Counted from the stretch's first letter, positions 9,059 to 18,884 are shown. The stretch: 64,000 nucleotides of DNA from J095 sp964517605 (GCA_964517605.1 CAZFCE010000019.1:49461-113460), one strand, 5' to 3'. Numbers and translations are program-made. Notes: generated by a model from the letters alone, not told the origin.

Positions 9059-10955
9059 ATTCCGGGTTGTTTCTTTCCCGTTCCAGAATAAAGGCCGGCA
9101 CCAGCCCGGCAGCCACCGCCTCGGCAAAACTCAGGGGATGGCTGGGCGGCGGCGCGGGCGGCGATTTTGGTTTTGACGGCGACGGCGCGGCGGTTTTGGC
9201 CGGCGATTTTTTGGGCGCGGCGGTAAATAACGGCGGAACAACCGGCATATCCGTAAGCTCCGGCTTTAGTTCGGCGTCGGGGTCCGGGGCCACCGGCAAA
9301 ATTTCGGATTGGGTGTTGGCTTTTACCGCCAGGTAGTGCAACTCGCGCAGCAAATCTTTAATGGCCCCCAGCCGGCGCTGCTGCTCCGACGAGGCGGCGG
9401 TGCGCAACAACTGGTTTACAATATAACGGGCGGTGCGCACCCGATCCGTGATTTCAGAATTGATAAAGCCTTCCAGGTTGATGGTGCGGTTTAGCAGGAT
9501 GCTGTTGATGGTTTGCAACACTTCGTTGCCGGTGCGGGCGCTGATTTCCTTATCGCGCAGCCGGGAGTACAGCCGGGCATTGTGAATGGCCAGCGACACC
9601 TGGCTGCCAATGGAGGTGAGCAGGCGCATTTCGCGGGGACTCCAAATGTGGGCGGCGGCAGCGCCGGTAGTTTTGTAGCCAATTGCCAGTACGCCCGTAA
9701 CCGGGTGCGAAAAATCATTGGGCGAATCGTTGAACAGTTTTACCAGCGGCACCACGGCAATGGCCAGCAACCCTTCCTGCTCCACCCAAAGTTTATGCTC
9801 CTGGCTGCCTTCGGTTAAGCGGTCAATAAACAACGGGCTGTTTTTGGCCAACACCTGCCCTTCGGCGGCTTCGCCAACTTTAAGGGATTGCATACCGCGC
9901 CGGTACACATCGGACAAACCAACGCTGGCTTGCATACGCAAAAGTTTGGTGCTATCCAGCAAATACAACCAGGCGGCATCGCAGTTGAGGGTTTTGTGGG
10001 TTTGCTCAACCGCCGCCTGAAGCACCTCTTTTAGTTCCAGAGTTTGGTGCAGCGAAGCGGCAATGGCGTTGAGCGTTTGCAGATCAGAATTTTGCTGCTG
10101 CACTTCATCTTCGGCTTCCATCATGGCCGCCAAAAGCTGCTCCAGATCGTTTTCGGTGGGTTGCGGCACCGTTGGCGCGACCAGCGGCAACGCCAGCGGC
10201 ATTTTTATATCCAGCCCCAACTCTTCGGGGAAGGTTTCGGATAACTCCTCCGGCTCGTCGGCATGTTCCAGCAAAATTTCTGCCGTTTGCCACAACCCTT
10301 CGCGCAGCCGGAGCGCATCCAAAACCACGGCAGTTTCCTGGCTCAAGGCCATCAAAAAACAGAGTTCAGACGGTTTAAAAATACGGTCGCCCTGCAACCC
10401 CACCAGCACCGCGCCCATCACCTGCTCGCCCACTTGCAGCGGAAAGCTGACCAGGCTGGTTAGCCCGCTGGCGGTTAAAAGCTGGCGCTCCCGCTCGTCG
10501 TCGGCGGTTTTGTATTCCAACAGCGCGCCATCGCCGGTGACCAGGCAGGGCATGAGCGCGGTGGCGCTCTGCGAAAAATCCTGCCCGGTGACAATGTTAA
10601 TCAATTGCGGTGATAGCCCTTTGTGCACTTTCAACGCCAGCGATTTGTTTTCTGACACCAGCACAATCGCGCCAATGGTGGTATTGGTTGTTTCCAGGGC
10701 TTGCACCAGCGCCAATTTAAGCGCCGTGGCCGAACTGCCCACGTTGCTGGCCTGGTACACAAACGTGGTTAAGGCAATAATGTACCGGTTGCGCTGCTCA
10801 ATTTCAATATTGGCCAGCCGCAAAAATGATTGATACCGCTCCAGCCGTTTTTTGGCTTTGTGCAGCTCGGCGCGAGTGGTATCCAGGCTCATGGGCCAAT
10901 CGTCAATTACCAGCGGCGATTCCGGCGGCGGGGTAGAATCTGGATTTAGGGCCAT
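9057..10955 (-). CDS. Tandem GAF-domain sensor protein, last gene of the chemosensory operon
   Basis: A 632-residue soluble protein. A short coiled coil (about 28-60) precedes a first GAF domain (about 70-215), a linker containing QLLAAMMEAEDEVQQQNSDL (about 270-290), and a second GAF domain (about 300-460). A helical region and a Pro/Lys-rich tail (about 560-610) follow. No kinase, HTH or other output domain is visible. It is paralogous to the GAF protein encoded at 11755-13176, which shares the linker and second GAF. A Shine-Dalgarno GGGAG precedes the start, 4 bases after the receiver gene. GAF domains bind small ligands or cofactors; no ligand can be named. It may feed a cytoplasmic signal into the CheA system or act as its output. 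Confidence 0.87.
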   Translation of the reverse strand: MALNPDSTPPPESPLVIDDWPMSLDTTRAELHKAKKRLERYQSFLRLANIEIEQRNRYIIALTTFVYQASNVGSSATALKLALVQALETTNTTIGAIVLVSENKSLALKVHKGLSPQLINIVTGQDFSQSATALMPCLVTGDGALLEYKTADDERERQLLTASGLTSLVSFPLQVGEQVMGAVLVGLQGDRIFKPSELCFLMALSQETAVVLDALRLREGLWQTAEILLEHADEPEELSETFPEELGLDIKMPLALPLVAPTVPQPTENDLEQLLAAMMEAEDEVQQQNSDLQTLNAIAASLHQTLELKEVLQAAVEQTHKTLNCDAAWLYLLDSTKLLRMQASVGLSDVYRRGMQSLKVGEAAEGQVLAKNSPLFIDRLTEGSQEHKLWVEQEGLLAIAVVPLVKLFNDSPNDFSHPVTGVLAIGYKTTGAAAAHIWSPREMRLLTSIGSQVSLAIHNARLYSRLRDKEISARTGNEVLQTINSILLNRTINLEGFINSEITDRVRTARYIVNQLLRTAASSEQQRRLGAIKDLLRELHYLAVKANTQSEILPVAPDPDAELKPELTDMPVVPPLFTAAPKKSPAKTAAPSPSKPKSPPAPPPSHPLSFAEAVAAGLVPAFILERERNNPE

Positions 10956-10959
10956 GGGG

Positions 10960-11343
10960 TCAACTCCCGGCAGTCATTTGTTTTACGGTTTCAATCAGCA
11001 CCAACTCGGCAAAGGCATCCTTGGGGATGTAATCCACCGCGCCCAGTTCCAGGCCGTTGAGAGCGTGTTCGGCCTGGTCCAGCGTGGTGAGCATCACCAC
11101 CGGGATGCCCGCCAGCTTAGGGTTGGCTTTAAGCCGGCGGCAAACTTCAAACCCGGTAATATCGGGCAGTTCAATATCCAGCACAATCAAATCCAGCGCG
11201 TTTTGGCTGGCCAGGTTTAAACCGGCCTGGCCGTTATCGGCCCAAAAAACCCGGCAGTTGTTGTTTTCCAGCGTCAGTTTGATTTTTTCGGCCTGAAACG
11301 GGCTGTCTTCTACAATTAGTACCGATGCTTGAGGCTGGCTCAT
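10960..11343 (-). CDS. CheY-like single-domain response regulator
   Basis: A 127-residue stand-alone receiver domain. The acidic pocket (VEDSP, residues 11-15), phosphoacceptor Asp56 (LIVLDIELPD), Thr86 and Lys108 (YIPKDAF) are all present, so phosphorylation is expected. The partner is most likely the CheA of this operon. The gene lies between the RsbT-like gene and the terminal GAF gene with spacings of 12 and 4 bases. AAGGA precedes the ATG. With no flagellar or pilus genes nearby, its output target is unknown. It could act on motility elsewhere or compete with the receiver fused to CheA. Confidence 0.93.
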   Translation of the reverse strand: MSQPQASVLIVEDSPFQAEKIKLTLENNNCRVFWADNGQAGLNLASQNALDLIVLDIELPDITGFEVCRRLKANPKLAGIPVVMLTTLDQAEHALNGLELGAVDYIPKDAFAELVLIETVKQMTAGS

Positions 11344-11355
11344 GGTGTTATCCTT

Positions 11356-11733
11356 TCAACTCAACCACTTAATCAGGGTAATGTGGGCGTGCTGGTTATC
11401 TTGCTCTTCCACAATGCTTTCATCTACCAACTGACAGGCGCTGGTAAGGCTGTGCCGCAGCGTGGGCCGGCCATCAACGCTGTCGCCGGAATACTGCACC
11501 TGGCACATTACATGCAGCCCCGGCTGCCCGTTGTGGTTAGCAAACACCATTGTGATTTCGCCGGGCAGGTTTGGCCCCCAGCTTAAAACGCGGGCCAACT
11601 CCGAGGCGGCCAGCGAAATCCGCGCCTGGTCTGCCGTGCGAAACCCCACCTGTTTGGCCATGGCCCGGGCTTGCATCCGGGCGTTCACTATATCCAGATC
11701 ATTGTTTACAAAAATTTTGCACTCAGTATTCAT
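11356..11733 (-). CDS. RsbT/RsbW-like ATPase-fold protein with degenerate nucleotide-binding boxes
   Basis: A 125-residue protein resembling the RsbT family of anti-sigma-type serine kinases. The pattern DIVNARMQARAMAKQVGF followed by DQARISLAASELARVL corresponds to the N-terminal helices and N box of RsbT. The DxGxG segment that binds ATP is replaced by QVQYSGDSVDG, and the C-terminal G2 box is not recognisable, so catalytic activity is doubtful. AAGGAG lies 7 bases before the chosen ATG; another ATG 4 bases upstream is out of frame and ends at once. Its position inside a chemosensory operon suggests a partner-switching or adaptor role, which is inference. Confidence 0.8.
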   Translation of the reverse strand: MNTECKIFVNNDLDIVNARMQARAMAKQVGFRTADQARISLAASELARVLSWGPNLPGEITMVFANHNGQPGLHVMCQVQYSGDSVDGRPTLRHSLTSACQLVDESIVEEQDNQHAHITLIKWLS

Positions 11734-11754
11734 TCATGTACTCCTTGTTGGCAG

Positions 11755-13176
11755 CTACCGGTAGGTTTGGTCTTGAGGCGGGTTCACCAAAGCCCGTTCC
11801 AAAGAGGTAATTAAATTCTCGTTAATGCTATCCGAGGTGATGTTATTGCGCCGGGCAAACTGCGAAGCCGCCAGCGCCCGCCAGATTTGTTCCCCGGCCT
11901 CGCGCAAAGAATCAACTTCCTGCTCCAGTTCTTTGGCCCGGCGGGCAAGTTGCACGTTAGACTGCTGTAACTCCTGGTAGCGATCTTCCATAACCGAAGC
12001 TTCTTCTTGCACCACCGCCACCATTTTAGAGCTGGCAATGGCCAGTTCAACCCGCTGCCCAATGGATACCAGCATGCGGTGGTCGCGGGCCGACCATTCG
12101 CGGTTGGCGCGGTTGCCCACGGCCAACACGCCAAACGGCTCGCCGTTAGCAAACAACGGCGTGGCGGCCACAGACACCAACCCCTCTTCTTGCACAAAAC
12201 GCCGCATTTGCCCGCTGTGAAACAACACCGCATCCCTAAAAATGGCTTCGCGGCGGGTAAATGCCATGCCCTCGGCCCCATTGCCGGGCGATAAATATTG
12301 CATGTTGCGAATGTAATTTTCCGATAACCCGTGGCAGCCCTGCATGACCAAATGGCCATCCTGCCACAAATAACACCAGGCCGCCTCGGATTGCATCGCC
12401 GATAACGTTTGCTTGATGGCCGTATCCAAAACAACGTTCAGGGGCATGGTGCCAATCATTTTGGTAGAAAGATTGTTAAGCAGCCCCAAATCCACATTTT
12501 GGTTGGCCACTTCTTCCTCGGCGGTCATTACGGCGGCCAACAACTGCTCCAAATCGTGCTCGTATTCGGCCATAGCCGCCGCTTCGGGGGGAGCGGCGCT
12601 ATCACCCTGAACCGGTTTGGCGTTGAGCGAGGCGTTTTGGGTGCGCAGCCGCAAATCATCCAGAAACAGGGCCACCAGGTGCGCAATGGTGGCTAGCCGC
12701 TGTTGCTGCACCGGCGTTAGCGAGTGATATTCCTGGCGGCTGCTGCCAATCACAATTGCGCCCAGCACCCGCCCGCCAAAGCGCAGCGGCAGGCCAAACA
12801 AATAGCGCAGGTGATGCCCGGACAACAACGATTGATCGGGGTTAATTTGCACCGGCTGCGGCTTCATCCATAGCCGCTGGCCCACCAACAGCAAGTTGCT
12901 CAAATCGCCGGTGGTTAACTGCCGGACAATTTCTTTGGATAGCCCCCGCTGCACCACCGCCCTGAAGCTGTTGGCGGTATCGCCCGTTACCAGCAACGCG
13001 CCCACATCGGTGCCGCTCACGGTGAGCGCGTAGGGCAACACCGGCCCCAAAATGCGTTTTTTATTGGTTTCCTGGCCAATGGCGGTAATCAGTTTTTCTA
13101 TAACCGCCAGATAACTTAAATCCGGCCCCAATTTTTTTGCGGTTACTCGGTTAGCTTGAGTTGGCATTATTTCCAT
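11755..13176 (-). CDS. Tandem GAF-domain sensor protein
   Basis: A protein of about 473 residues. A first GAF domain spans about 25-180. A linker with EYEHDLEQLLAAVMTAEEEV (about 205-225) precedes a second GAF domain (about 235-390), and a C-terminal coiled coil (about 395-445) ends the protein. It has no output domain and is paralogous to the GAF protein at the end of the operon. In-frame starts are a GTG at 13182 and ATGs at 13176 and 13167; I chose 13176 because GGGGGTGA lies just before it. It follows cheB by 13 bases in the same operon. The likely role is cytoplasmic ligand sensing coupled to the CheA pathway. Confidence 0.88.
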   Translation of the reverse strand: MEIMPTQANRVTAKKLGPDLSYLAVIEKLITAIGQETNKKRILGPVLPYALTVSGTDVGALLVTGDTANSFRAVVQRGLSKEIVRQLTTGDLSNLLLVGQRLWMKPQPVQINPDQSLLSGHHLRYLFGLPLRFGGRVLGAIVIGSSRQEYHSLTPVQQQRLATIAHLVALFLDDLRLRTQNASLNAKPVQGDSAAPPEAAAMAEYEHDLEQLLAAVMTAEEEVANQNVDLGLLNNLSTKMIGTMPLNVVLDTAIKQTLSAMQSEAAWCYLWQDGHLVMQGCHGLSENYIRNMQYLSPGNGAEGMAFTRREAIFRDAVLFHSGQMRRFVQEEGLVSVAATPLFANGEPFGVLAVGNRANREWSARDHRMLVSIGQRVELAIASSKMVAVVQEEASVMEDRYQELQQSNVQLARRAKELEQEVDSLREAGEQIWRALAASQFARRNNITSDSINENLITSLERALVNPPQDQTYR

Positions 13177-13189
13177 TTTCACCCCCGGT

Positions 13190-14239
13190 TTAAACCAAAT
13201 TCAATAACGCCGGGGCAATTTTGCCCACCGGTAAAACCTGCTCGGCGGCGCCCAGTTTAATAGCCACCGCCGGCATGCCAAAAACCACACACGTTTGCTC
13301 ATCCTGAGCGATGGTGTGCGCCCCGGCCTGGCGCAATTGCAGCAACCCTTCGGCCCCGTCGCTGCCCATGCCGGTTAAAATTACGCCAATCGTCGTAGCG
13401 CCAAACACCCGCGCCGCCGATTCAAATAGATAATCCGCCGAAGGGCGCACGCCGTGGAGTGATGGCTGCCGATTGAGCGCCACCACGCCCAGGCTGTTAA
13501 TGGTAAGGTGCTGGTCGTCCGGGGCAATTAACACCTGGCCGGGTTGCGGCTCATCGGTGGGATTAGCCAGCCGCACGGTTAACGGCGTTTGCTGGTTTAA
13601 CCACTGGGCCAGGCTTTCGCCAAAACCGGGCGTAATGTGCTGCACAATAATAATCGGGGCGGCAAAATCGGCGGGGAGTTGCCCCAGAATTTGGGCTAAC
13701 ATGCCCGGCCCGCCCGTTGACGCGGCAATCGCCACCAACCGGATTTTGGTTTGGCCGTTCCGGGCCAGCGCCGGCAATGCGGCAAATGGCCGGGTGCCAC
13801 CGCTTTTGGCCGCGGGCGCGGCCCAATGACGCACCACTTTAACTTCGGCCATCAGCTTAAGCTGGTGAATCAGGTAATCGTACACCTCCGGCGGGTCGTA
13901 CATGGTTGGCTTTTCCAGCACCGACAGCGCCCCGGATTTTAGGGCGTTAAAGGTCATATCGCGTTCGGATTTATCAAAACTGGCGCTAACCATCACAATC
14001 GGGCGCGGGGTTTCGGTCATAATCCGGCGGGTGGTTTCGTAGCCGTCCATGCCCGGCATGTGCACATCCATAGTGATCACATCCGGTTGCAAGCGATGGG
14101 CCAGCCGCACCGCCTCCTCGCCGTTGCGGGCCACGCCGACCACCTGCAACCCGGTAGCGCCCTGCAAAATATTTACCAGCAACTCGCGGGCCACCGGCGA
14201 ATCTTCAACTATCAGCACCCTAACCGGCAGAGTTTTCAT
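13190..14239 (-). CDS. cheB: Chemotaxis protein-glutamate methylesterase CheB
   Basis: A 349-residue protein with the classic CheB layout. An N-terminal receiver domain carries phosphoacceptor Asp58 (VITMDVHMPGMDG). The methylesterase domain carries catalytic Ser174 (AASTGGP), His201 (VQHI) and Asp294 (TGMGSDG). It removes methyl groups from receptor glutamates and deamidates receptor glutamines when phosphorylated by CheA. It lies 12 bases after cheA. Together with the CheR of the same operon it gives the system a complete adaptation pair. Confidence 0.97.
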   Translation of the reverse strand: MKTLPVRVLIVEDSPVARELLVNILQGATGLQVVGVARNGEEAVRLAHRLQPDVITMDVHMPGMDGYETTRRIMTETPRPIVMVSASFDKSERDMTFNALKSGALSVLEKPTMYDPPEVYDYLIHQLKLMAEVKVVRHWAAPAAKSGGTRPFAALPALARNGQTKIRLVAIAASTGGPGMLAQILGQLPADFAAPIIIVQHITPGFGESLAQWLNQQTPLTVRLANPTDEPQPGQVLIAPDDQHLTINSLGVVALNRQPSLHGVRPSADYLFESAARVFGATTIGVILTGMGSDGAEGLLQLRQAGAHTIAQDEQTCVVFGMPAVAIKLGAAEQVLPVGKIAPALLNLV

Positions 14240-14251
14240 ACCTTAACCCGA

Positions 14252-16567
14252 TCACACCAGTTGTTCGATGGTTTCCAGGAGATTGCCCTGGTCAAAACTG
14301 CTTTTTACAATGTAGGCGTCGGCCCCCACCTCAATGCCCCTGGCTTTATCGGCGGGCGAATCCAGCGATGTAACCAGAATAATGGGAATCTCGGCGTACC
14401 GGGTATCTTGCCTAACCCGTTGCGTTAAAGCAAATCCATCCAGCCGGGGCATGTTAATATCAGAAACAATTAAATTGGGAGTTTGGCCCGATACCAGCGC
14501 CGCCAGCGCCTCTTCGCCATCGGTGGCCAGTTTCACCTCGTACCCGGCGGATTCCAGAATATTCTTTTCCAAGGTGCGGGTGGTGATGGAGTCATCAACC
14601 ACCAGCACGGTTTTGCGCAACTGCGCCGCCGGCTGGGCGGCCCCGGCTACCGGCGGGCGGCTTGAGGCGCGGGCCGCCAGCTTGAGCAAATCGGCGGTGT
14701 GGAGCACCAAAATAACCTGCCCGGACCCCAGCACGGTAGCGCCGGCAATACCGCCCACTTTAACCAGTTGCCGGCCCAGGTTCTTCATGACAATTTCCTG
14801 CTCGCCCAGTAAATCGTCCACAATCAGCCCCAGGCGCTTTTCGGCCACGCCCACCACCACCACGGTTAACAAATCCGAGGCAACGGGAGCCGCCGGCAGT
14901 TCCAAAATATCGGCCAGCCGGGCTAAAGCGATGGGTTTGCCATCGTAAATAATGGCCTCGCGCCCACCCAACCGCGTAATCTGGCCGGGCGGAACCCGCA
15001 GCATCCGCACCACCGTAGAAATGGGCAGGGCAAAGGTTTGCTCGCCGGCCCGCAACAGCAGCCCGTGCGAACTGGCCAGCGTGAGCGGCAGCGTCAGCGT
15101 AAATGTAGCGCCCAAATTGGGCCGGCTGGCAACGTTGAGCGCCCCGTGCAGTTCTTCTACATTTTGGCGCACCACATCCAGCCCCACCCCGCGCCCGGAA
15201 ATATCGGTGATAATCTGGCTGGTGGACAGGCCGGAGTTAAAAATCAGGGTGACGGTTTCATCATCGCTGAGTTTTTGGGCTTCGGCGGCGCTCAACAGCC
15301 CCCGGCGCACGGCGGCAGCGCGAATAGCCGGGCGATCCAGCCCGCGGCCATCATCGCTAATGGTGATGACCACGTTGTTGCCCTGCTGCACCGCTTCGAG
15401 CACAATTTGGCCCTGCGGCGGTTTGCCGGCAGCCAGCCGCCGCTCCGGCGGCTCAAGGCCGTGGTCAATGGCGTTGCGCAGCAGGTGCAGCAACGGGTCT
15501 TTGATCTGTTCCAAAACGCGCTTGTCCAGTTCGGTGCCATCGCCGGTGATGATAAAGTTGATTTCCTTGCCCTGCTCGCGGGCCAGATCGCGCACCATGC
15601 GGCCAAAGGTGTGCGTAATGGTGGCCAGCGGCAGCATCCGCACCCGTTTAATTTCTTCCTGAAGCTCATCAATTATCAGCGACAGGCGCAGGGTGTCGTT
15701 GGCAAATTGCCGGCTCAGCGCGTTGGATTGCAGGTTAAAGGCGTGCAGTAAATCCTGGTTTTTGGTGATAAATTCAACCAGCGCCGTCATCTCGGATGAT
15801 TTAAGGGCGTAAGCCTCGTTGCGCCGGGCCTGACGCCGGCCCCGCACAAGCCGGTTGTAGCTGCCCCGCAACGGCAGCCATTCCTTGTGCCACTCGGCGG
15901 CCAGCCCTTGCAGGCGGCGCACCTCGGCCAAACGCTGCTCCGCCCGAATTTTGGCGCCCAGCAACTCGGCAAACTGGCCCATCAGCGCATCGAGCTTGCT
16001 CACCGATACGCGGATGGTTTCATCGGAGGGGCCAACGGGCGCAACCGCCAGCATGGCCGGTTCTTCTTCGGGTGATGGCGCGGTGGCGGGTTCGGTTTCG
16101 GTTTTGGTTTCGGCTTCAACCTCAACCGGATGATTCTCCGGTGGCGTGGCGGTGTTGCCAAGTTGTTGCGTCACTTCTTCCAGCCGGGCCAGCAGGGTTA
16201 ACACCGCTACCGGCGGGGTAGTGTGGCCGGCCTCTAGCTGGGTCATCACCAAATCTACCGCGTCCAACGCCTGGTACATCAGGTCAAACAATTCCGCCGA
16301 AAAAACCAGCCGGCCTTCTTTGGCGTTGAGCAACAAATCTTCCAGAGCATGCCCCAGGCTCTCGATGGTGGTGATGCCCACCGCGCGGGCGGTGCCTTTT
16401 AGGCTGTGCGCCTCGCGGAAGATTTCGTTGAGCAATTCCGCATGGTTGGGAGCCGCCGGGTTTTTCTCCAGTTGCAACAAGCCCCGGTTAATGGCCTGCA
16501 CGTGCTCTTTTTGTTCGGCTTTAAAGCTGTTAATCAATTGTTGGCGTATTTCGGCGCTTAAACCCAT
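14252..16567 (-). CDS. cheA: Chemotaxis histidine kinase CheA with C-terminal receiver domain
   Basis: A 771-residue hybrid CheA. The Hpt (P1) domain carries phosphorylatable His54 (REAHSLKGTA). An acidic, Thr-rich linker with no clear P2 domain follows, then an unusually basic region, the dimerisation helices, and the HATPase domain (LLRNAIDHGLEPPERR, DDGRGLD, GRGVGLDVV). Next come a CheW-like P5 domain (about 500-630) and a receiver domain (about 645-770; VVDDS, Asp in LIVSDINMPRLDGF, Lys in YIVKSS). The kinase should autophosphorylate in complex with MCP and CheW, then pass phosphate to its own receiver, the CheY-like protein or CheB. CheA-REC hybrids are common in non-flagellar chemosensory systems. 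AAAGGAAG precedes the start. Confidence 0.96.
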   Translation of the reverse strand: MGLSAEIRQQLINSFKAEQKEHVQAINRGLLQLEKNPAAPNHAELLNEIFREAHSLKGTARAVGITTIESLGHALEDLLLNAKEGRLVFSAELFDLMYQALDAVDLVMTQLEAGHTTPPVAVLTLLARLEEVTQQLGNTATPPENHPVEVEAETKTETEPATAPSPEEEPAMLAVAPVGPSDETIRVSVSKLDALMGQFAELLGAKIRAEQRLAEVRRLQGLAAEWHKEWLPLRGSYNRLVRGRRQARRNEAYALKSSEMTALVEFITKNQDLLHAFNLQSNALSRQFANDTLRLSLIIDELQEEIKRVRMLPLATITHTFGRMVRDLAREQGKEINFIITGDGTELDKRVLEQIKDPLLHLLRNAIDHGLEPPERRLAAGKPPQGQIVLEAVQQGNNVVITISDDGRGLDRPAIRAAAVRRGLLSAAEAQKLSDDETVTLIFNSGLSTSQIITDISGRGVGLDVVRQNVEELHGALNVASRPNLGATFTLTLPLTLASSHGLLLRAGEQTFALPISTVVRMLRVPPGQITRLGGREAIIYDGKPIALARLADILELPAAPVASDLLTVVVVGVAEKRLGLIVDDLLGEQEIVMKNLGRQLVKVGGIAGATVLGSGQVILVLHTADLLKLAARASSRPPVAGAAQPAAQLRKTVLVVDDSITTRTLEKNILESAGYEVKLATDGEEALAALVSGQTPNLIVSDINMPRLDGFALTQRVRQDTRYAEIPIILVTSLDSPADKARGIEVGADAYIVKSSFDQGNLLETIEQLV

Positions 16568-16589
16568 AACAAACTTCCTTTAGCGGTTG

Positions 16590-18884
16590 CTAATTTAGCC
16601 GATACCGGGCGACCAAACCCTTCATCTGGTGGGCCACCGCCGATAAATCCTGCGCGGCTTTTTCGGCTTGGCGGGTAGATGCCAGATTTTGCATGGTAGC
16701 CTGGTTAATGTTTTGCATGGCCAGGGCAATTTGCTCCATGCCGGTGGTTTGCTGCTGGGCGCTGGCCACAATTTGCTGGGCGGCGTTGGCGCTTTCGGCC
16801 ATGCTGTAGGCCAACTGCTCAATGGTGCTGCCGGCCCGCTCGGTTAAACAAACGCCGTTATCAACCCCTTTGGTGCCTTCTTCGGTGGCCATAACCGCCG
16901 CGTTGGTGGCCCGCTGGATTTCATTGAGAATGGCCTTGATTTGCAGCGTGGCCTGTTTGGATTGTTCGGCCAGGTTGCGCACTTCTACCGCCACCACGGC
17001 AAAGCCTTTGCCGTGTTCGCCGGCGCGGGCGGCCTCAACCGAGGCGTTCAACGCCAGCAGGTTGGATTGCGAGGCGATATCGTTCACGGTGGCAATGATT
17101 TCGCCGATTTGCTGGGTTTGCTCGCTGAGGGCCAAAATGTTTTCGGCGATGCCTTCAACCCGTTCTTTGATTTGCACCATGCTGTCCACGGTTTCGGACA
17201 CGGCCTGCTGCCCCACGCGAGAAACCTCGTTGATGCGCTGCGATTGCTCGGCCACGGCCTGAGCTTTGGCAAAGGATTGTTCTACAATGGTTTTTACCTC
17301 GTCAATGGTGGTGGTGGTTTGCGAAATAGCCGACGACTGCTCGTTGGCCCCGGAAGCCTGTTGGGTGGCAGCGGCCACAATTTCGGCAGCGGCGGCGGTA
17401 ACATTATCCACCACCTCCCGAACGCCGGTGAGCATTTCGCGCAGGCTGCCGCTCAGCCGGTTGAGGTTGTTTTTAAACACCTCAAAATCGCCTTTGTAAG
17501 TGGTGGTAATTGGCAATGGCACTTCGCCCTGAACCATCCGGTCTACAAAATCGGCGGTTACGTTGAGCGGAACAGTGATGGCATCAAGCATGTTGTTCAT
17601 GCCCCGCACCACATCGCGGTAGCTACCCTGGTGCATGGTCACGTCGGCCCGGGTAGAGAGTTGGCCCTCAACCGCCGCCTGCGACAACATATTGGCATCG
17701 GTAACTAACGAGGTAATGGCGTCAATACAAATGTTGAGGTTGTTTTTGATGGTGTTGAAATCGCCGTTGTAACCATCGGTGATTTTGGCCGGAATATCGC
17801 CGCGGGCGATCAGGTCTATATACCAGGCGGACACGTTGAGCGGGCCAATCACGGCATCGAGCGTATCGTTGATGCCTTGCACCACCTCGCGGTAGCCGTT
17901 TTGAAATTTGGCGGTGTTGCCCCGCACACCCAGTTGGCCGGCAACTGCCGCCCGCGAGAGCATGTTCATTTCGGCAATCAGGTTGCGCAACGTTTCTACG
18001 GTTTGCCTAAAGGCCGGAGTCACCTCATCCTCCTCATCCGTTGGCGGCAGGTCAACGGATAAATCGCCGTTGGCAATCTGGTTAAGGTGATGGATAAACC
18101 CGGTTTGAATATTATCGGCAAAGGCATCAACGGTGTTGGCCAAAATCCCCAACTCGTCTTTGCGGTTAAGCTGGAGCCGGCTAACGCTAAGGTGGCCCAA
18201 ACTAATTTCTTGCAGCAAGTACACCACCTGCCGCAACGGAACGGTAATAGACCGGCTAATATAAAAGGCCAGAATCAGGGCAACCGCTACGCCAAGCACC
18301 ACCACCCCGCCAAACGCCAGGGTTATCTGGCTAAACGTGGCCAGCGAATCCTGGTGGAGTTTATCGGCCTGTTCCTGGTTAAGGCGAATAAGGTCACCAA
18401 TGGCTTTGGCCACCGCCTCCCTGGAATCCGAGGCTTCGCCGCCGGTGACGACACTTTGCAGGGCGTTATCAACCTGGCCGGCTTCAACATACTCAACCAC
18501 CTCGTTGATATCGCCCCGGTAAACCGCCCACATTTTATCCAGTTCATTAAAGGCCGCCGCTTCATCCTCGGCCAGTTTGGTTGAGCGGTACAGGTTTAAA
18601 TTTGTGTCCACATCCTCCATGCTTTTGGCAATATCCGCTTTAACCAGCTGGCGCTCCGCGGGTAGCAACAAATATTTAAATATATTGCTCCGCACCATAT
18701 ATACGTTTGTTTCAACCTTGCCCAAATACTCTATGCCCAACAACCTGTTTTCGTACATGTTGTTGGTGTTGTTGTTCATGTTTCTGGTGTTAATGTAGCC
18801 CAGGGCGGCAATCCCAATTAATATCAAAACGATGGCGGTAAAGCCAACTATTAATCGGGTGCCAACTTTCATATTATTAATCAT
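16590..18884 (-). CDS. Methyl-accepting chemotaxis protein with 4-helix-bundle sensor and repeated HAMP-like units
   Basis: A 764-residue receptor. TM1 spans about 8-30. A periplasmic four-helix-bundle sensor (about 31-185) and TM2 (about 188-212) follow, then a HAMP domain. Two further HAMP-like units follow, each with GDFNTIKNNLN or GDFEVFKNNLN (about 330-385 and 420-480). The signalling domain contains LLALNASVEAARAGEHGKGF and AVVAVEVRNLAEQS. Candidate methylation sites are Glu/Gln pairs in the helices either side of the tip. AAGGAG precedes the start. The receptor should control CheA activity through CheW. The ligand cannot be deduced. It is the only MCP in the window. Confidence 0.95.
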   Translation of the reverse strand: MINNMKVGTRLIVGFTAIVLILIGIAALGYINTRNMNNNTNNMYENRLLGIEYLGKVETNVYMVRSNIFKYLLLPAERQLVKADIAKSMEDVDTNLNLYRSTKLAEDEAAAFNELDKMWAVYRGDINEVVEYVEAGQVDNALQSVVTGGEASDSREAVAKAIGDLIRLNQEQADKLHQDSLATFSQITLAFGGVVVLGVAVALILAFYISRSITVPLRQVVYLLQEISLGHLSVSRLQLNRKDELGILANTVDAFADNIQTGFIHHLNQIANGDLSVDLPPTDEEDEVTPAFRQTVETLRNLIAEMNMLSRAAVAGQLGVRGNTAKFQNGYREVVQGINDTLDAVIGPLNVSAWYIDLIARGDIPAKITDGYNGDFNTIKNNLNICIDAITSLVTDANMLSQAAVEGQLSTRADVTMHQGSYRDVVRGMNNMLDAITVPLNVTADFVDRMVQGEVPLPITTTYKGDFEVFKNNLNRLSGSLREMLTGVREVVDNVTAAAAEIVAAATQQASGANEQSSAISQTTTTIDEVKTIVEQSFAKAQAVAEQSQRINEVSRVGQQAVSETVDSMVQIKERVEGIAENILALSEQTQQIGEIIATVNDIASQSNLLALNASVEAARAGEHGKGFAVVAVEVRNLAEQSKQATLQIKAILNEIQRATNAAVMATEEGTKGVDNGVCLTERAGSTIEQLAYSMAESANAAQQIVASAQQQTTGMEQIALAMQNINQATMQNLASTRQAEKAAQDLSAVAHQMKGLVARYRLN

